Both the position numbers and the translations under genes were made by a program. Of a DNA stretch of 64,000 nt, positions 37,616-44,815 are shown in pieces (positions within the stretch are counted from its first letter, which is position 1; every line of letters begins with the position of its first letter). A model generated the notes under the pieces. It saw only the letters and a program-made list of their open reading frames with translations, searched no databases and was not told where the DNA came from. Origin of the DNA: Magnetovibrio sp. PR-2 (GTDB lineage Bacteria > Pseudomonadota > Alphaproteobacteria > Rhodospirillales > Magnetovibrionaceae); NCBI RefSeq assembly GCF_036689815.1, contig NZ_JBAHUR010000007.1:62001-126000 (forward strand), written 5' to 3'.

Positions 37616-37644
37616 GGAATAGCCCCGTATGCCCACCATTTCAA
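37616..37644 (-). promoter_or_regulatory. Possible promoter of the pseudo-Hpt/receiver pair
   Basis: On the minus strand TTGAAA (37639-37644), a 17-nt spacer and TATTCC (37616-37621). The -10 is weak, but this is the only such pair seen in the 153-nt gap upstream of the gene. Confidence 0.3.
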
Positions 37645-37706
37645 TCATTTCATCACATTTTTTAACGTATTTTTTTGTGAAAAAGAGCGAACGCCCATGG
37701 TGCGGT

Positions 37707-38843
37707 TTAAACCAGGCTGTAGTCCAGTTTTCCGTCAGGGTTATACTTGAGAATATAAGACATATCTTCACATTCAAATGTGAGCTTTGAGGCGGCGCTA
37801 ATGTCCGTTTCGGCCGTGTCTTTGGACAGGGTGCCGTGCTGAGACCTGACATAGTCGAACATCTTTTTCATGGAGGCTTCCATGCCATGGGTGAGGACTT
37901 TAAAAAGTCCACCGTCCAAGTCTTCTTTGGAGACCAGTTTCAGGTGCGTCGGCGCATAGACTTGGCGGAATGTGCAATAGGTGACTTTGGGCCCGACCGG
38001 AATGACTTGATCCTCTGTGGAATGGAACGCATAGAGCACCGTTTCGGATTTGGTGAAGTGCGAAACCTGCAAGAGATCGCGGATTTGTGCGAAAGCAGGC
38101 TTGAAAAAGTTGGGCGCGTCAGGGTCCTTAAACGTCCAGGGGGTATAGCCGACGACAGGCACGGTGACGCCGTTAAGATCGACCATATGAGAAACGCCGT
38201 GTTCAGCGTTGGCGATGTCACGTGGCACAATTCCCGTAAATCCTGAGTTTTCAATGGCGCATGAAAACGTATTGGGTAGGAGCTTCAAAATCATGGTCAC
38301 AATGTAACCGCCATAAGATGTGCCAAAGAGGATCAGCTTTTTGGTGTTGATCTTCTCGGTTTGGAGGATTTCCCCAAGAACCGCGACATGGTCGAGAGCG
38401 GGAAGCAAGCCCCAGTTCAAATAATCGCCCCCCCACGATGCATCTAAGGCAAGATCAACATTTTGTTCGACTTGCGTGATGCCGCGTTTTTTTAAGGCGT
38501 CAAATATGGCATTTTCGTCATTGATCAACGGTATGCCATACCGTTCGCAAATCCTGCGCTTCCATTCGGGAGAAACGCCGATTTCGATTTCACCACATTT
38601 GGTTTTTATGCCTTGATATTCGAGCGCAACCACGACGACATTGGCTTCGTCGGCCAGATATTGCATCAGTTTGTTTTGGCTGTATTCATCCGTGGGCAGC
38701 ATGCCCCAGCCGCCGATCCAAAACAGCAAGCCTGTTTCATCGTTCATACCGTTTTCGGGCCGAGCCAAATAATACGTCACAGGAAGCCTGTCGATCTTGG
38801 CTTCCAAGTCTAGGGGGGGATTTTTAAGCGTACGTGTTTCCAC
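37707..38843 (-). CDS. Alpha/beta hydrolase, possibly DUF2920-like
   Basis: The 378-aa protein has a hydrolase core: GLLFWIGGWGMLPTDEY (oxyanion-side loop), the nucleophile elbow ILFGTSYGGYIVTM (Ser ~197), an acidic residue in FHSTEDQVIPVG and a histidine in LTHGMEASMKK, in the order Ser-Asp-His. There is no signal peptide. The large lid region resembles DUF2920 proteins found near flagellin or glycan modification genes, but this is uncertain. The start is GTG at 38843 with GGAGAGGGCCT just upstream. Substrate unknown. Confidence 0.65.
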   Translation of the reverse strand: METRTLKNPPLDLEAKIDRLPVTYYLARPENGMNDETGLLFWIGGWGMLPTDEYSQNKLMQYLADEANVVVVALEYQGIKTKCGEIEIGVSPEWKRRICERYGIPLINDENAIFDALKKRGITQVEQNVDLALDASWGGDYLNWGLLPALDHVAVLGEILQTEKINTKKLILFGTSYGGYIVTMILKLLPNTFSCAIENSGFTGIVPRDIANAEHGVSHMVDLNGVTVPVVGYTPWTFKDPDAPNFFKPAFAQIRDLLQVSHFTKSETVLYAFHSTEDQVIPVGPKVTYCTFRQVYAPTHLKLVSKEDLDGGLFKVLTHGMEASMKKMFDYVRSQHGTLSKDTAETDISAASKLTFECEDMSYILKYNPDGKLDYSLV

Positions 38844-38935
38844 AGGCCCTCTCCAAAAAGGGGTATCGTAAGGGGCTGATCGTTAAGATAGGGTTTTGGC
38901 GCTTTACGAAATTTAAATCGGCGAGGGCACCGATG

Positions 38936-38970
38936 AAAAAGGGCCCAGCTGCGAATGCAGCTAGGCCCTT
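38936..38970 (-). terminator. Terminator after tRNA-Pro
   Basis: GGGCCCAGCTGC pairs with GCAGCTAGGCCC around GAAT with one mismatch; on the minus strand the stem runs into TTTTTC. It begins 9 nt past the tRNA CCA end. Confidence 0.8.
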
Positions 38971-38978
38971 GATCTTAT

Positions 38979-39055
38979 TGGTCGGAGTGAGAGGATTCGA
39001 ACCTCCGGCCCCTGCCTCCCGAAGACAGTGCTCTACCAGGCTGAGCTACACTCCG
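38979..39055 (-). tRNA. tRNA-Pro (anticodon CGG)
   Basis: A 77-nt cloverleaf on the minus strand. The acceptor CGGAGTG pairs with CACTCCG; the D arm is GCTC/GAGC; the anticodon stem CTGTC/GGCAG encloses TTCGGGA, giving anticodon CGG; the T arm GGAGG/CCTCT holds TTCGAAT. The 3' CCA is encoded. It reads CCG proline codons. Confidence 0.95.
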
Positions 39056-39117
39056 ACAGTGGTCTTGCTCATTTGGAGGCGCTTATATAGCGCCTGCGTC
39101 TCCCACTGGCAAGGAGA

Positions 39118-40134
39118 TTAATAGGCGCGTTCGATGACAAAGTCGATGACGTCCAAAAGTGCGGTTTTGATCTCGCTTTCGGGGAAGATGCCAAGACTGT
39201 CGCGCGCGATAGCACCGTAGTGGCGTGCGCGTTCCGCCGTGTCGGTCAGGGCGTTGTGTTGACCCAATAGCCCCATGGCGTGGTCCAAATCGTTTTCGTT
39301 CTGGTCCAGCTCTTCCATGGTGCGTTTCCAAAAGGCGCGCTCTTCGTCGGTGCCGCGGGCAAACGCCAAGATGATCGGCAAGGTGATTTTGCCTTCGCGG
39401 AAATCGTCACCGACGGCCTTGCCCAACTGTTCTTGCTTGGCGGAGAAATCCAAAACGTCGTCTACCAACTGGAACGCGATGCCCAAATTCATGCCGTAAG
39501 CGCGCATGGCGTCTTGTTCGTGTTTCGGGCGGTCTGCGACGACTGGGCCCAGTTCGGCAGCGGCGGCGAAAAGTTCGGCGGTTTTGGCCTCGATCACCTC
39601 CATATACGCACTTTCGTTGGTTTCGGTGTCGTTGGCTGTGACCAATTGCAACACTTCGCCTTCGGCCAAGGTGGAGGAGCCTTCGGACAAAATGCGCAGG
39701 ACTTCCAAATCGCCGTCGCCGACCATCAGTTCAAACGCACGGGTGAACAAGAAGTCGCCCACCAAGACCGACGCCTTGTTGCCCCAAATGGCGTTGGCCG
39801 ATTCTTCACCCCGGCGCAAATCGCTTTCGTCGACCACGTCGTCGTGCAACAGCGTTGCGGTATGAATGAATTCGATGCAAGCCGACAGCAAAATGTGGCG
39901 ATCACCGGTGTAGCCGCACATGCGGGCTGACGCGATGGTGAGCAGCGGGCGCAAACGTTTGCCGCCCGCGGCGATGATGTGTCCGGCCAGTTGTGGAATC
40001 AGGGAGACGGGGGAATGCATCCGTTCCACAATCTCTTGGTTTGCGGCCTTGAGATCGTCTTCAAGAAGCTCGGACAAGCGGTCCAAGGGGGATGCCTTCT
40101 TGCGTTCTTCGTCTAGGTTTACGACAACGCCCAA
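39118..40134 (-). CDS. ispB: Octaprenyl-type polyprenyl diphosphate synthase
   Basis: This trans-prenyltransferase makes the ubiquinone side chain from FPP and IPP. It has the first Asp-rich motif LLHDDVVDESDLRRGEES, the second FQLVDDVLDFSAK, and GGKRLRPLLTIAS near the N-terminus; Ala-Thr-Leu before the first motif suggests a long product. Chain length cannot be read exactly. No ATG starts the frame: TTG at 40134 is chosen because AGGAG lies 6 nt upstream, whereas the TTG at 40149 overlaps that site. DUF2007 and the methyltransferase are divergent. Confidence 0.9.
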   Translation of the reverse strand: MGVVVNLDEERKKASPLDRLSELLEDDLKAANQEIVERMHSPVSLIPQLAGHIIAAGGKRLRPLLTIASARMCGYTGDRHILLSACIEFIHTATLLHDDVVDESDLRRGEESANAIWGNKASVLVGDFLFTRAFELMVGDGDLEVLRILSEGSSTLAEGEVLQLVTANDTETNESAYMEVIEAKTAELFAAAAELGPVVADRPKHEQDAMRAYGMNLGIAFQLVDDVLDFSAKQEQLGKAVGDDFREGKITLPIILAFARGTDEERAFWKRTMEELDQNENDLDHAMGLLGQHNALTDTAERARHYGAIARDSLGIFPESEIKTALLDVIDFVIERAY

Positions 40135-40275
40135 CGCGTTTCTCCTCAATATTTTATGCCTTTAGGGGGCAAATCGGCTGTTCTGTGCAATATAATACAG
40201 TATTGTGAGGGCATATATGACCTTTTGATCCTGTGTGGGTCAAGTGTTCTCGGTTCTTTTTGGAGGCCTCAAATC

Positions 40276-40497
40276 ATGTACGAATTGGTGCGCACCAACG
40301 ACGCGGTGCTGATTTCGTGGCTGCGGGCCGAGTTGAAGGCCGCCAACATCGACGTTTTGGTCCTCGACGAGCACATGAGCATTATGGACGGCTCCATCCA
40401 AGCCATCCCGCGCCGCATTATGGTGGATGAGAGCGACAAAACCGCCGCCAAAGCCATCTTGGCCGAGGCCGACCGCATTGCCGCCCAAGAAAGCTGA
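40276..40497 (+). CDS. DUF2007 small protein
   Basis: The 73-aa protein is a single DUF2007 domain (MYELVRTNDAVLISWLRAEL then NIDVLVLDEHMSIMDGSI and RRIMVDESDKTAA). These domains are thought to bind or signal but have no proven activity. The ATG at 40276 has GGAGG 10 nt upstream. It lies 4 nt before the TrmN6-like gene, and the pair is divergent from the polyprenyl synthase gene, an arrangement seen in other alphaproteobacteria. Confidence 0.85.
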   Translation: MYELVRTNDAVLISWLRAELKAANIDVLVLDEHMSIMDGSIQAIPRRIMVDESDKTAAKAILAEADRIAAQES

Positions 40498-40501
40498 GCC
40501 C

Positions 40502-41239
40502 ATGAGCGAGATCACGCAAGACAGCATCCTTAAAGGTCATGTACTGATTTCACAGTACAAAGCGGGATACCGCATGGCGGTGGACACGGTTTTGCTGGCC
40601 GCGAGCGTGCGCGGAGATCGCGGGGCGAGGGCGCTGGACCTGGGCTGTGGGGTCGGCGGCGCGATGCTGTGTCTGGCCCAGCGCTGCCCGGATTTACAAA
40701 TCGATGGGCTAGAGTTGCAGCCGCATTTGGCCCAATTGGCCCAAACAAACATCACTGACAACGGCTATGAGGGCCGCATGCGGGTGTTCGAAGGTGATAT
40801 TTTGAATCCACCTGTCGAGATTAGGCCCGATACCTATGATCACGTCTTTGCCAATCCGCCTTTTTTGCAAGATGACCGTGGGCATCATCCGCCCGACGGA
40901 TCAAAACGCTTGGCGCACGTGGAAAGCCACACAAGCTTGGCCGATTGGGTGAAGGTGGCTTTGAAGGTGGTCAAAACCAAGGGCTCCATAACCTTTGTGC
41001 AACGCGCCGACCGTCTGGCAGATCTGCTGTTGGCAATGGACGGCAAAGCCGGGGAGATGACCGTCTTTCCCATTTGGCCCAAAGTCGGGCAGGATGCCAA
41101 CCGAGTGATCGTGCGGGCACGCAAGGGCATTAAGACGCCTTTGGTCATGGCGCCAGGGCTGGTTTTGCACACGGACGAGGACCGCTACACGGACTTGGCT
41201 CAGGCGGTAATGGAAGGCGGCGGGTTGTCTTTGAGATAA
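40502..41239 (+). CDS. TrmN6-like tRNA1(Val) adenine-N6 methyltransferase
   Basis: A class I SAM methyltransferase. The 245-aa protein has the SAM loop ALDLGCGVGGAMLCLA (~43-58) and the N-P-P-F active-site motif in DHVFANPPFLQDD (~120), typical of enzymes that methylate exocyclic adenine amines. The N-terminus QDSILKGHVLISQYKAGYR is the YfiC/TrmN6 pattern with the residues preceding motif I (MAVDTVLLAASV). Probable target is A37 of tRNA-Val, by family. The ATG at 40502 lies 4 nt after DUF2007. Confidence 0.85.
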   Translation: MSEITQDSILKGHVLISQYKAGYRMAVDTVLLAASVRGDRGARALDLGCGVGGAMLCLAQRCPDLQIDGLELQPHLAQLAQTNITDNGYEGRMRVFEGDILNPPVEIRPDTYDHVFANPPFLQDDRGHHPPDGSKRLAHVESHTSLADWVKVALKVVKTKGSITFVQRADRLADLLLAMDGKAGEMTVFPIWPKVGQDANRVIVRARKGIKTPLVMAPGLVLHTDEDRYTDLAQAVMEGGGLSLR

Positions 41240-41247
41240 ACGCAGAC

Positions 41248-41374
41248 CGCCCCTCACCCTCCCAGCGCTTGTGCGCCGGGCCCTCCCTCTCCCTGAGGGA
41301 GAGGGGCATCAGGCGGAAATGCAACAATTCTCCCTCTCCACCCAACGGGGGGAGAGGGGCGGGGTGAGGGGGGC
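41248..41374. repeat. Intergenic palindromic repeat (REP/MITE-like)
   Basis: A 127-bp nested inverted repeat. The outer arms are CGCCCCTCACCC and GGGTGAGGGGGGCG. Inside is a tight palindrome CCCTCTCCC TGA GGGAGAGGG (41286-41305) and a second CTCCCTCTCC/GGAGAGGGG pairing. It codes for nothing and lies between convergent-free neighbours at a transcript end. The CCCTCACCC...CCCTCTCCC type of repeat is dispersed in many proteobacterial genomes. Confidence 0.75.
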
Positions 41375-41443
41375 GTTTCAGTTCAGCGTGATTTACGCGA
41401 AACCCCGCTTGACCCCCGACCACCAGCCCCCTAAAAGGGTTCT

Positions 41444-41695
41444 ATGTTTGGCTTTTCGCTCATGAAAATCGTGTTCACCATCGCGGTCGTTTTTGCGGTG
41501 TGGCAGGCGTTTAAGTATTTGGGGCGTCTTCAAGACGACCGCGAAAAGCGCGCCAAGGTGCAAAAACGCGGGCCAAAACCGTCTCAAGAGCCCCCCAAAC
41601 AAAGCGGCGTCGAAGACATGGTCGAATGCAAAGTCTGCGGTGCCTATGTGACCCGTGGCATCAAAAGCTGCGGACGTTCGGACTGCCCGTTCTAA
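41444..41695 (+). CDS. Small membrane protein with C-terminal zinc-ribbon-like cysteines
   Basis: The 83-aa protein has one N-terminal membrane helix (LMKIVFTIAVVFAVWQAFKY), a basic linker and a C-terminal knuckle with cysteines in VECKVCGAYV and KSCGRSDCPF, spaced C-x2-C then C-x4-C, as in a zinc ribbon. The cytoplasmic side is predicted for the ribbon because the linker is positively charged. The ATG at 41444 follows AAAAGGGTTCT. Related short proteins are annotated only as hypothetical in alphaproteobacteria. Confidence 0.7.
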   Translation: MFGFSLMKIVFTIAVVFAVWQAFKYLGRLQDDREKRAKVQKRGPKPSQEPPKQSGVEDMVECKVCGAYVTRGIKSCGRSDCPF

Positions 41696-41744
41696 GGACC
41701 TCAATAAACCTTAGAAAATCAGGGAAAATGTCGTTTTTCTCGCC

Positions 41745-41774
41745 TTGACCCGGCGCTCTGCTAGGGGCTATCTT
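41745..41774 (+). promoter_or_regulatory. Predicted promoter of glyQS
   Basis: TTGACC (41745-41750), an 18-nt spacer and TATCTT (41769-41774), 54 nt before the glyQ start. Confidence 0.5.
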
Positions 41775-41827
41775 GCATCGCACAAATTTAGTGTTTCCGA
41801 TCCCCTGATTTTTCAAGGTTTTTGCCC

Positions 41828-42718
41828 ATGTCCGGTGTGCCTGCACCCAACCCCGAAACGTGTTTTCAAAACTTGATCCTCAAGCTGCAAAGCTTTTGGG
41901 CGTCGCACGGTTGTGTCTTGCTGCAACCCCACGACCAAGAAGTCGGCGCAGGCACGTTCCATCCGGCAACGACCTTGCGCGCACTGGGGCCAAAGCCCTG
42001 GAAAGCCGCTTACGTTCAGCCGTCGCGCCGTCCCACCGACGGGCGCTATGGCGAAAATCCGAACCGTTTGCAGCACTACTATCAGTTCCAAACCATCATC
42101 AAGCCGTCGCCGCCCAACTCTCAGGAGCTGTATTTAGACAGCCTGAAAGCTTTGGGCATCGACAGCGCCAAGCACGACATTCGTTTTGTTGAAGACGACT
42201 GGGAAAGCCCGACGTTGGGCGCGTGGGGCTTGGGCTGGGAAGTTTGGTGTGACGGCATGGAAGTCTCACAATTCACCTACTTCCAGCAAGTGGGCGGCAT
42301 TGAATGTGACCCGGTGGCGGTTGAGCTGACCTACGGGCTTGAGCGTCTGGCCATGTACATCCAAGGCGTCGAAAACGTTTACGATCTGGATTGGAACGGC
42401 GAGGGTGTGCGTTATGGCGATGTGTTCTTGCGCAACGAACAAGAACAGTCCGCGTTTAACTTCGAACACGCCGACACCGATAAACTGTTCCGTCAATTCG
42501 AAGACGCCGAAGGCAATTGCAAAGCGCTGTTGGAAGCTGACAAACCCTTGGCGCTTCCGGCTTACGAACAATGCATTCGGGCCTCGCACCTGTTCAACCT
42601 GTTGGACGCACGCGGCGTGATTTCGGTGACTGAACGCCAAGCTTATATCGGACGTGTGCGGGCGTTGTCGAAGGGCTGCTGTGAAGCCTGGATCGCGGGC
42701 GAAGAGGGAGAAGACTGA
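41828..42718 (+). CDS. glyQ: Glycyl-tRNA synthetase alpha subunit
   Basis: The catalytic subunit of the bacterial (alpha2beta2) GlyRS. The 296-aa protein is strongly conserved, including [56 protein letters not shown] and the motif-3 region [15 protein letters not shown]. The ATG at 41828 is chosen over the TTG two codons earlier, which would leave too short a spacer to the AAGG site. The stop overlaps the glyS ATG by one base, coupling synthesis of the two subunits. Confidence 0.97.
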   Translation: MSGVPAPNPETCFQNLILKLQSFWASHGCVLLQPHDQEVGAGTFHPATTLRALGPKPWKAAYVQPSRRPTDGRYGENPNRLQHYYQFQTIIKPSPPNSQELYLDSLKALGIDSAKHDIRFVEDDWESPTLGAWGLGWEVWCDGMEVSQFTYFQQVGGIECDPVAVELTYGLERLAMYIQGVENVYDLDWNGEGVRYGDVFLRNEQEQSAFNFEHADTDKLFRQFEDAEGNCKALLEADKPLALPAYEQCIRASHLFNLLDARGVISVTERQAYIGRVRALSKGCCEAWIAGEEGED

Positions 42719-44802
42719 TGGCTGAACTTCTCTTAGAGCTTTTCTCCGAAGAAATTCCCGCCCGCATGCAAGCGCGTGCGGCCGATGATTTGAAACGTCT
42801 GGTCACCGACGGCTTGCAAAAGGCTGGCTTGGCTTTCGACAAAGCCGAAGCTTTGGTGACCCCGCGCCGTTTGTGCTTGGTGGTTGACGGCCTGCCTGAA
42901 AAGCAGCCGGACGTGAATGACGAACGCAAAGGCCCGCAAGTGGGTGCACCGGAACAAGCCCTTAAAGGCTTCCTCGGTTCCTTGGGCGGCATGAGCATCG
43001 ACGATTGCGAACAGCGTGAAGTCAAAGGCAAGACCTTCTACTTCGCCGTGATTGAGAAAAAAGGCGAGCCGACATCAGAAATCCTCAAGGAAATCATCAA
43101 CGATGCTTTGTTGAAATTCCCTTGGCCCAAATCTATGCGATGGGGACATACCGTCTTTTCTTGGGTAAGGCCACTCCACAACATACTTGCTTTGTTTAAT
43201 GGCAAGGTTTTGCAGTTTGAGTGGGGCTTAGGCGGGAAAGGTGACCCAACTAAAACTAGGTTCCTTAAGTGGAATAATAAAACCTTTGGCCATCGCTTTT
43301 TGAACCCCGAAGCCATCGACGTTACGGACTTTGCGGACTACCGCGCCAAACTGGCGGAAGCCCATGTGCTGCTGTGCCCGTCGGAGCGCCGTGCCGAAAT
43401 CGCGTCTCAAGCGGAAAAGATATGCGCAGACGCTGGCCTGAGGTTGAAAGACGATCAAGGGCTGCTCACCGAAGTCACCGGCTTGGTCGAATGGCCGGTG
43501 GTGTTGATGGGCGATATTGAAGATGAGTTCATGGAGCTGCCGCCGGAAGTTTTGTCCGACACCATGCGCTCGCACCAAAAATATTTCTCGGTGTTGAACG
43601 CTGACGGTTCTATGGCGGCCAAGTTCATCGTGGTTGCCAACCAAGTGTCCGAAGACGGTGGTGCCGCCATCATCGCCGGCAACGAACGTGTGCTGCGCGC
43701 ACGTCTGTCGGACGCCAAGTTCTTCTGGGACCAAGACCGCAAAGTCACCCTGGGTAGTCGTTCGGACAAACTGGCAGACATCGTGTTCCACGCCAAGCTT
43801 GGCAGTGTTGCTGACAAGGTTGGGCGCATGAAAGCCATCGCAGGCGACTTAGCAGACAAAATCGGTGCGGACAAAGCCCAGGCTGAGCGCGCTGCACAGC
43901 TTTGCAAATGTGATCTGATCACGGGCATGGTCTTCGAAATTCCCGAAGTGCAAGGCATCATGGGGCGTTACTACGCGCTGCACGATGGCGAGGCGGAGGC
44001 CGTCGCCAATGCCATTGCGGATCACTATTCGCCCGCAGGCCCCAGCGACGATTGCCCGGACGCACCGGTGTCCATCGCGCTTGCCATGGCGGACAAGTTG
44101 GATGCGCTTGCAGGTTTCTGGTCCATTGATGAAAAGCCCACGGGCTCGAAGGATCCATTTGCCCTGCGCCGTGCGGGGTTGGGTGTCATTCGCTTGATCA
44201 TTGAAAATAAACTGCGCTTGGGGCTGATGGATGTGTTTGCATTTGCGTTGGCCCAATACAAAGCCGACGACGTCAGCGAAGACTTGCTGGGGTTCTTCGC
44301 CGACCGCCTCAAAGTCCATTTAAAGGGCGAGGGCGTGCGTCACGACTTGATTGACGCTGTATTTGCACTCGGTGGCGAAGACGATCTGGTGCGCTTGTTG
44401 GCGCGGGTGGATGCCTTGTCTGCATTCGTCTCTACGGACGACGGTGCAAACCTGTTGGCGGCGCACAAACGTGCGTCCAACATTTTGCGCATTGAAGAGA
44501 AAAAAGACGGCCAGTCTTATGGCGGAACGCCGCAAGAAGACGCCTTTGTCGAAGATGCCGAACGCGCGTTGTTCGCCGCATTGAAAGACGCAGGTGGTGA
44601 AGGAGCCAAGTTGGCTGGGGAGGAGAAGTTCGAAGACGCTATGGCGGCGCTGGCAAAGCTGCGCGGGCCGCTGGATGTGTTCTTCGACTGTGTCATGGTC
44701 AATGACGATGACAAAAGTGTTCGCGAAAACCGCCTGAAGCTCTTATCTCAGATACAGAGCGTGATGGGCGAAATCGCAGATTTCTCCAAGATCGAAGGCT
44801 GA
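42718..44802 (+). CDS. glyS: Glycyl-tRNA synthetase beta subunit
   Basis: The tRNA-binding subunit of GlyRS. The 694-aa protein opens [20 protein letters not shown], the normal beta-subunit N-terminus, and has [15 protein letters not shown] (~283), the HD-like part around [22 protein letters not shown] (~400) and a C-terminal anticodon-binding helix region ending near [10 protein letters not shown]. All parts appear present. Codons in about 43115-43300 differ sharply from the rest (AGG, CGA, ATA, ACT, AAT), although the frame and protein are intact. Sixteen nt separate it from ppdK. Confidence 0.96.
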   Translation: MAELLLELFSEEIPARMQARAADDLKRLVTDGLQKAGLAFDKAEALVTPRRLCLVVDGLPEKQPDVNDERKGPQVGAPEQALKGFLGSLGGMSIDDCEQREVKGKTFYFAVIEKKGEPTSEILKEIINDALLKFPWPKSMRWGHTVFSWVRPLHNILALFNGKVLQFEWGLGGKGDPTKTRFLKWNNKTFGHRFLNPEAIDVTDFADYRAKLAEAHVLLCPSERRAEIASQAEKICADAGLRLKDDQGLLTEVTGLVEWPVVLMGDIEDEFMELPPEVLSDTMRSHQKYFSVLNADGSMAAKFIVVANQVSEDGGAAIIAGNERVLRARLSDAKFFWDQDRKVTLGSRSDKLADIVFHAKLGSVADKVGRMKAIAGDLADKIGADKAQAERAAQLCKCDLITGMVFEIPEVQGIMGRYYALHDGEAEAVANAIADHYSPAGPSDDCPDAPVSIALAMADKLDALAGFWSIDEKPTGSKDPFALRRAGLGVIRLIIENKLRLGLMDVFAFALAQYKADDVSEDLLGFFADRLKVHLKGEGVRHDLIDAVFALGGEDDLVRLLARVDALSAFVSTDDGANLLAAHKRASNILRIEEKKDGQSYGGTPQEDAFVEDAERALFAALKDAGGEGAKLAGEEKFEDAMAALAKLRGPLDVFFDCVMVNDDDKSVRENRLKLLSQIQSVMGEIADFSKIEG

Positions 44803-44815
44803 CGGAGCTATATTT

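Noticed and set aside
43115-43300. Frameshift or insertion breaking glyS
   Set aside because: The frame stays open and the protein reads through with conserved residues on both sides, so the block differs only in codon use.
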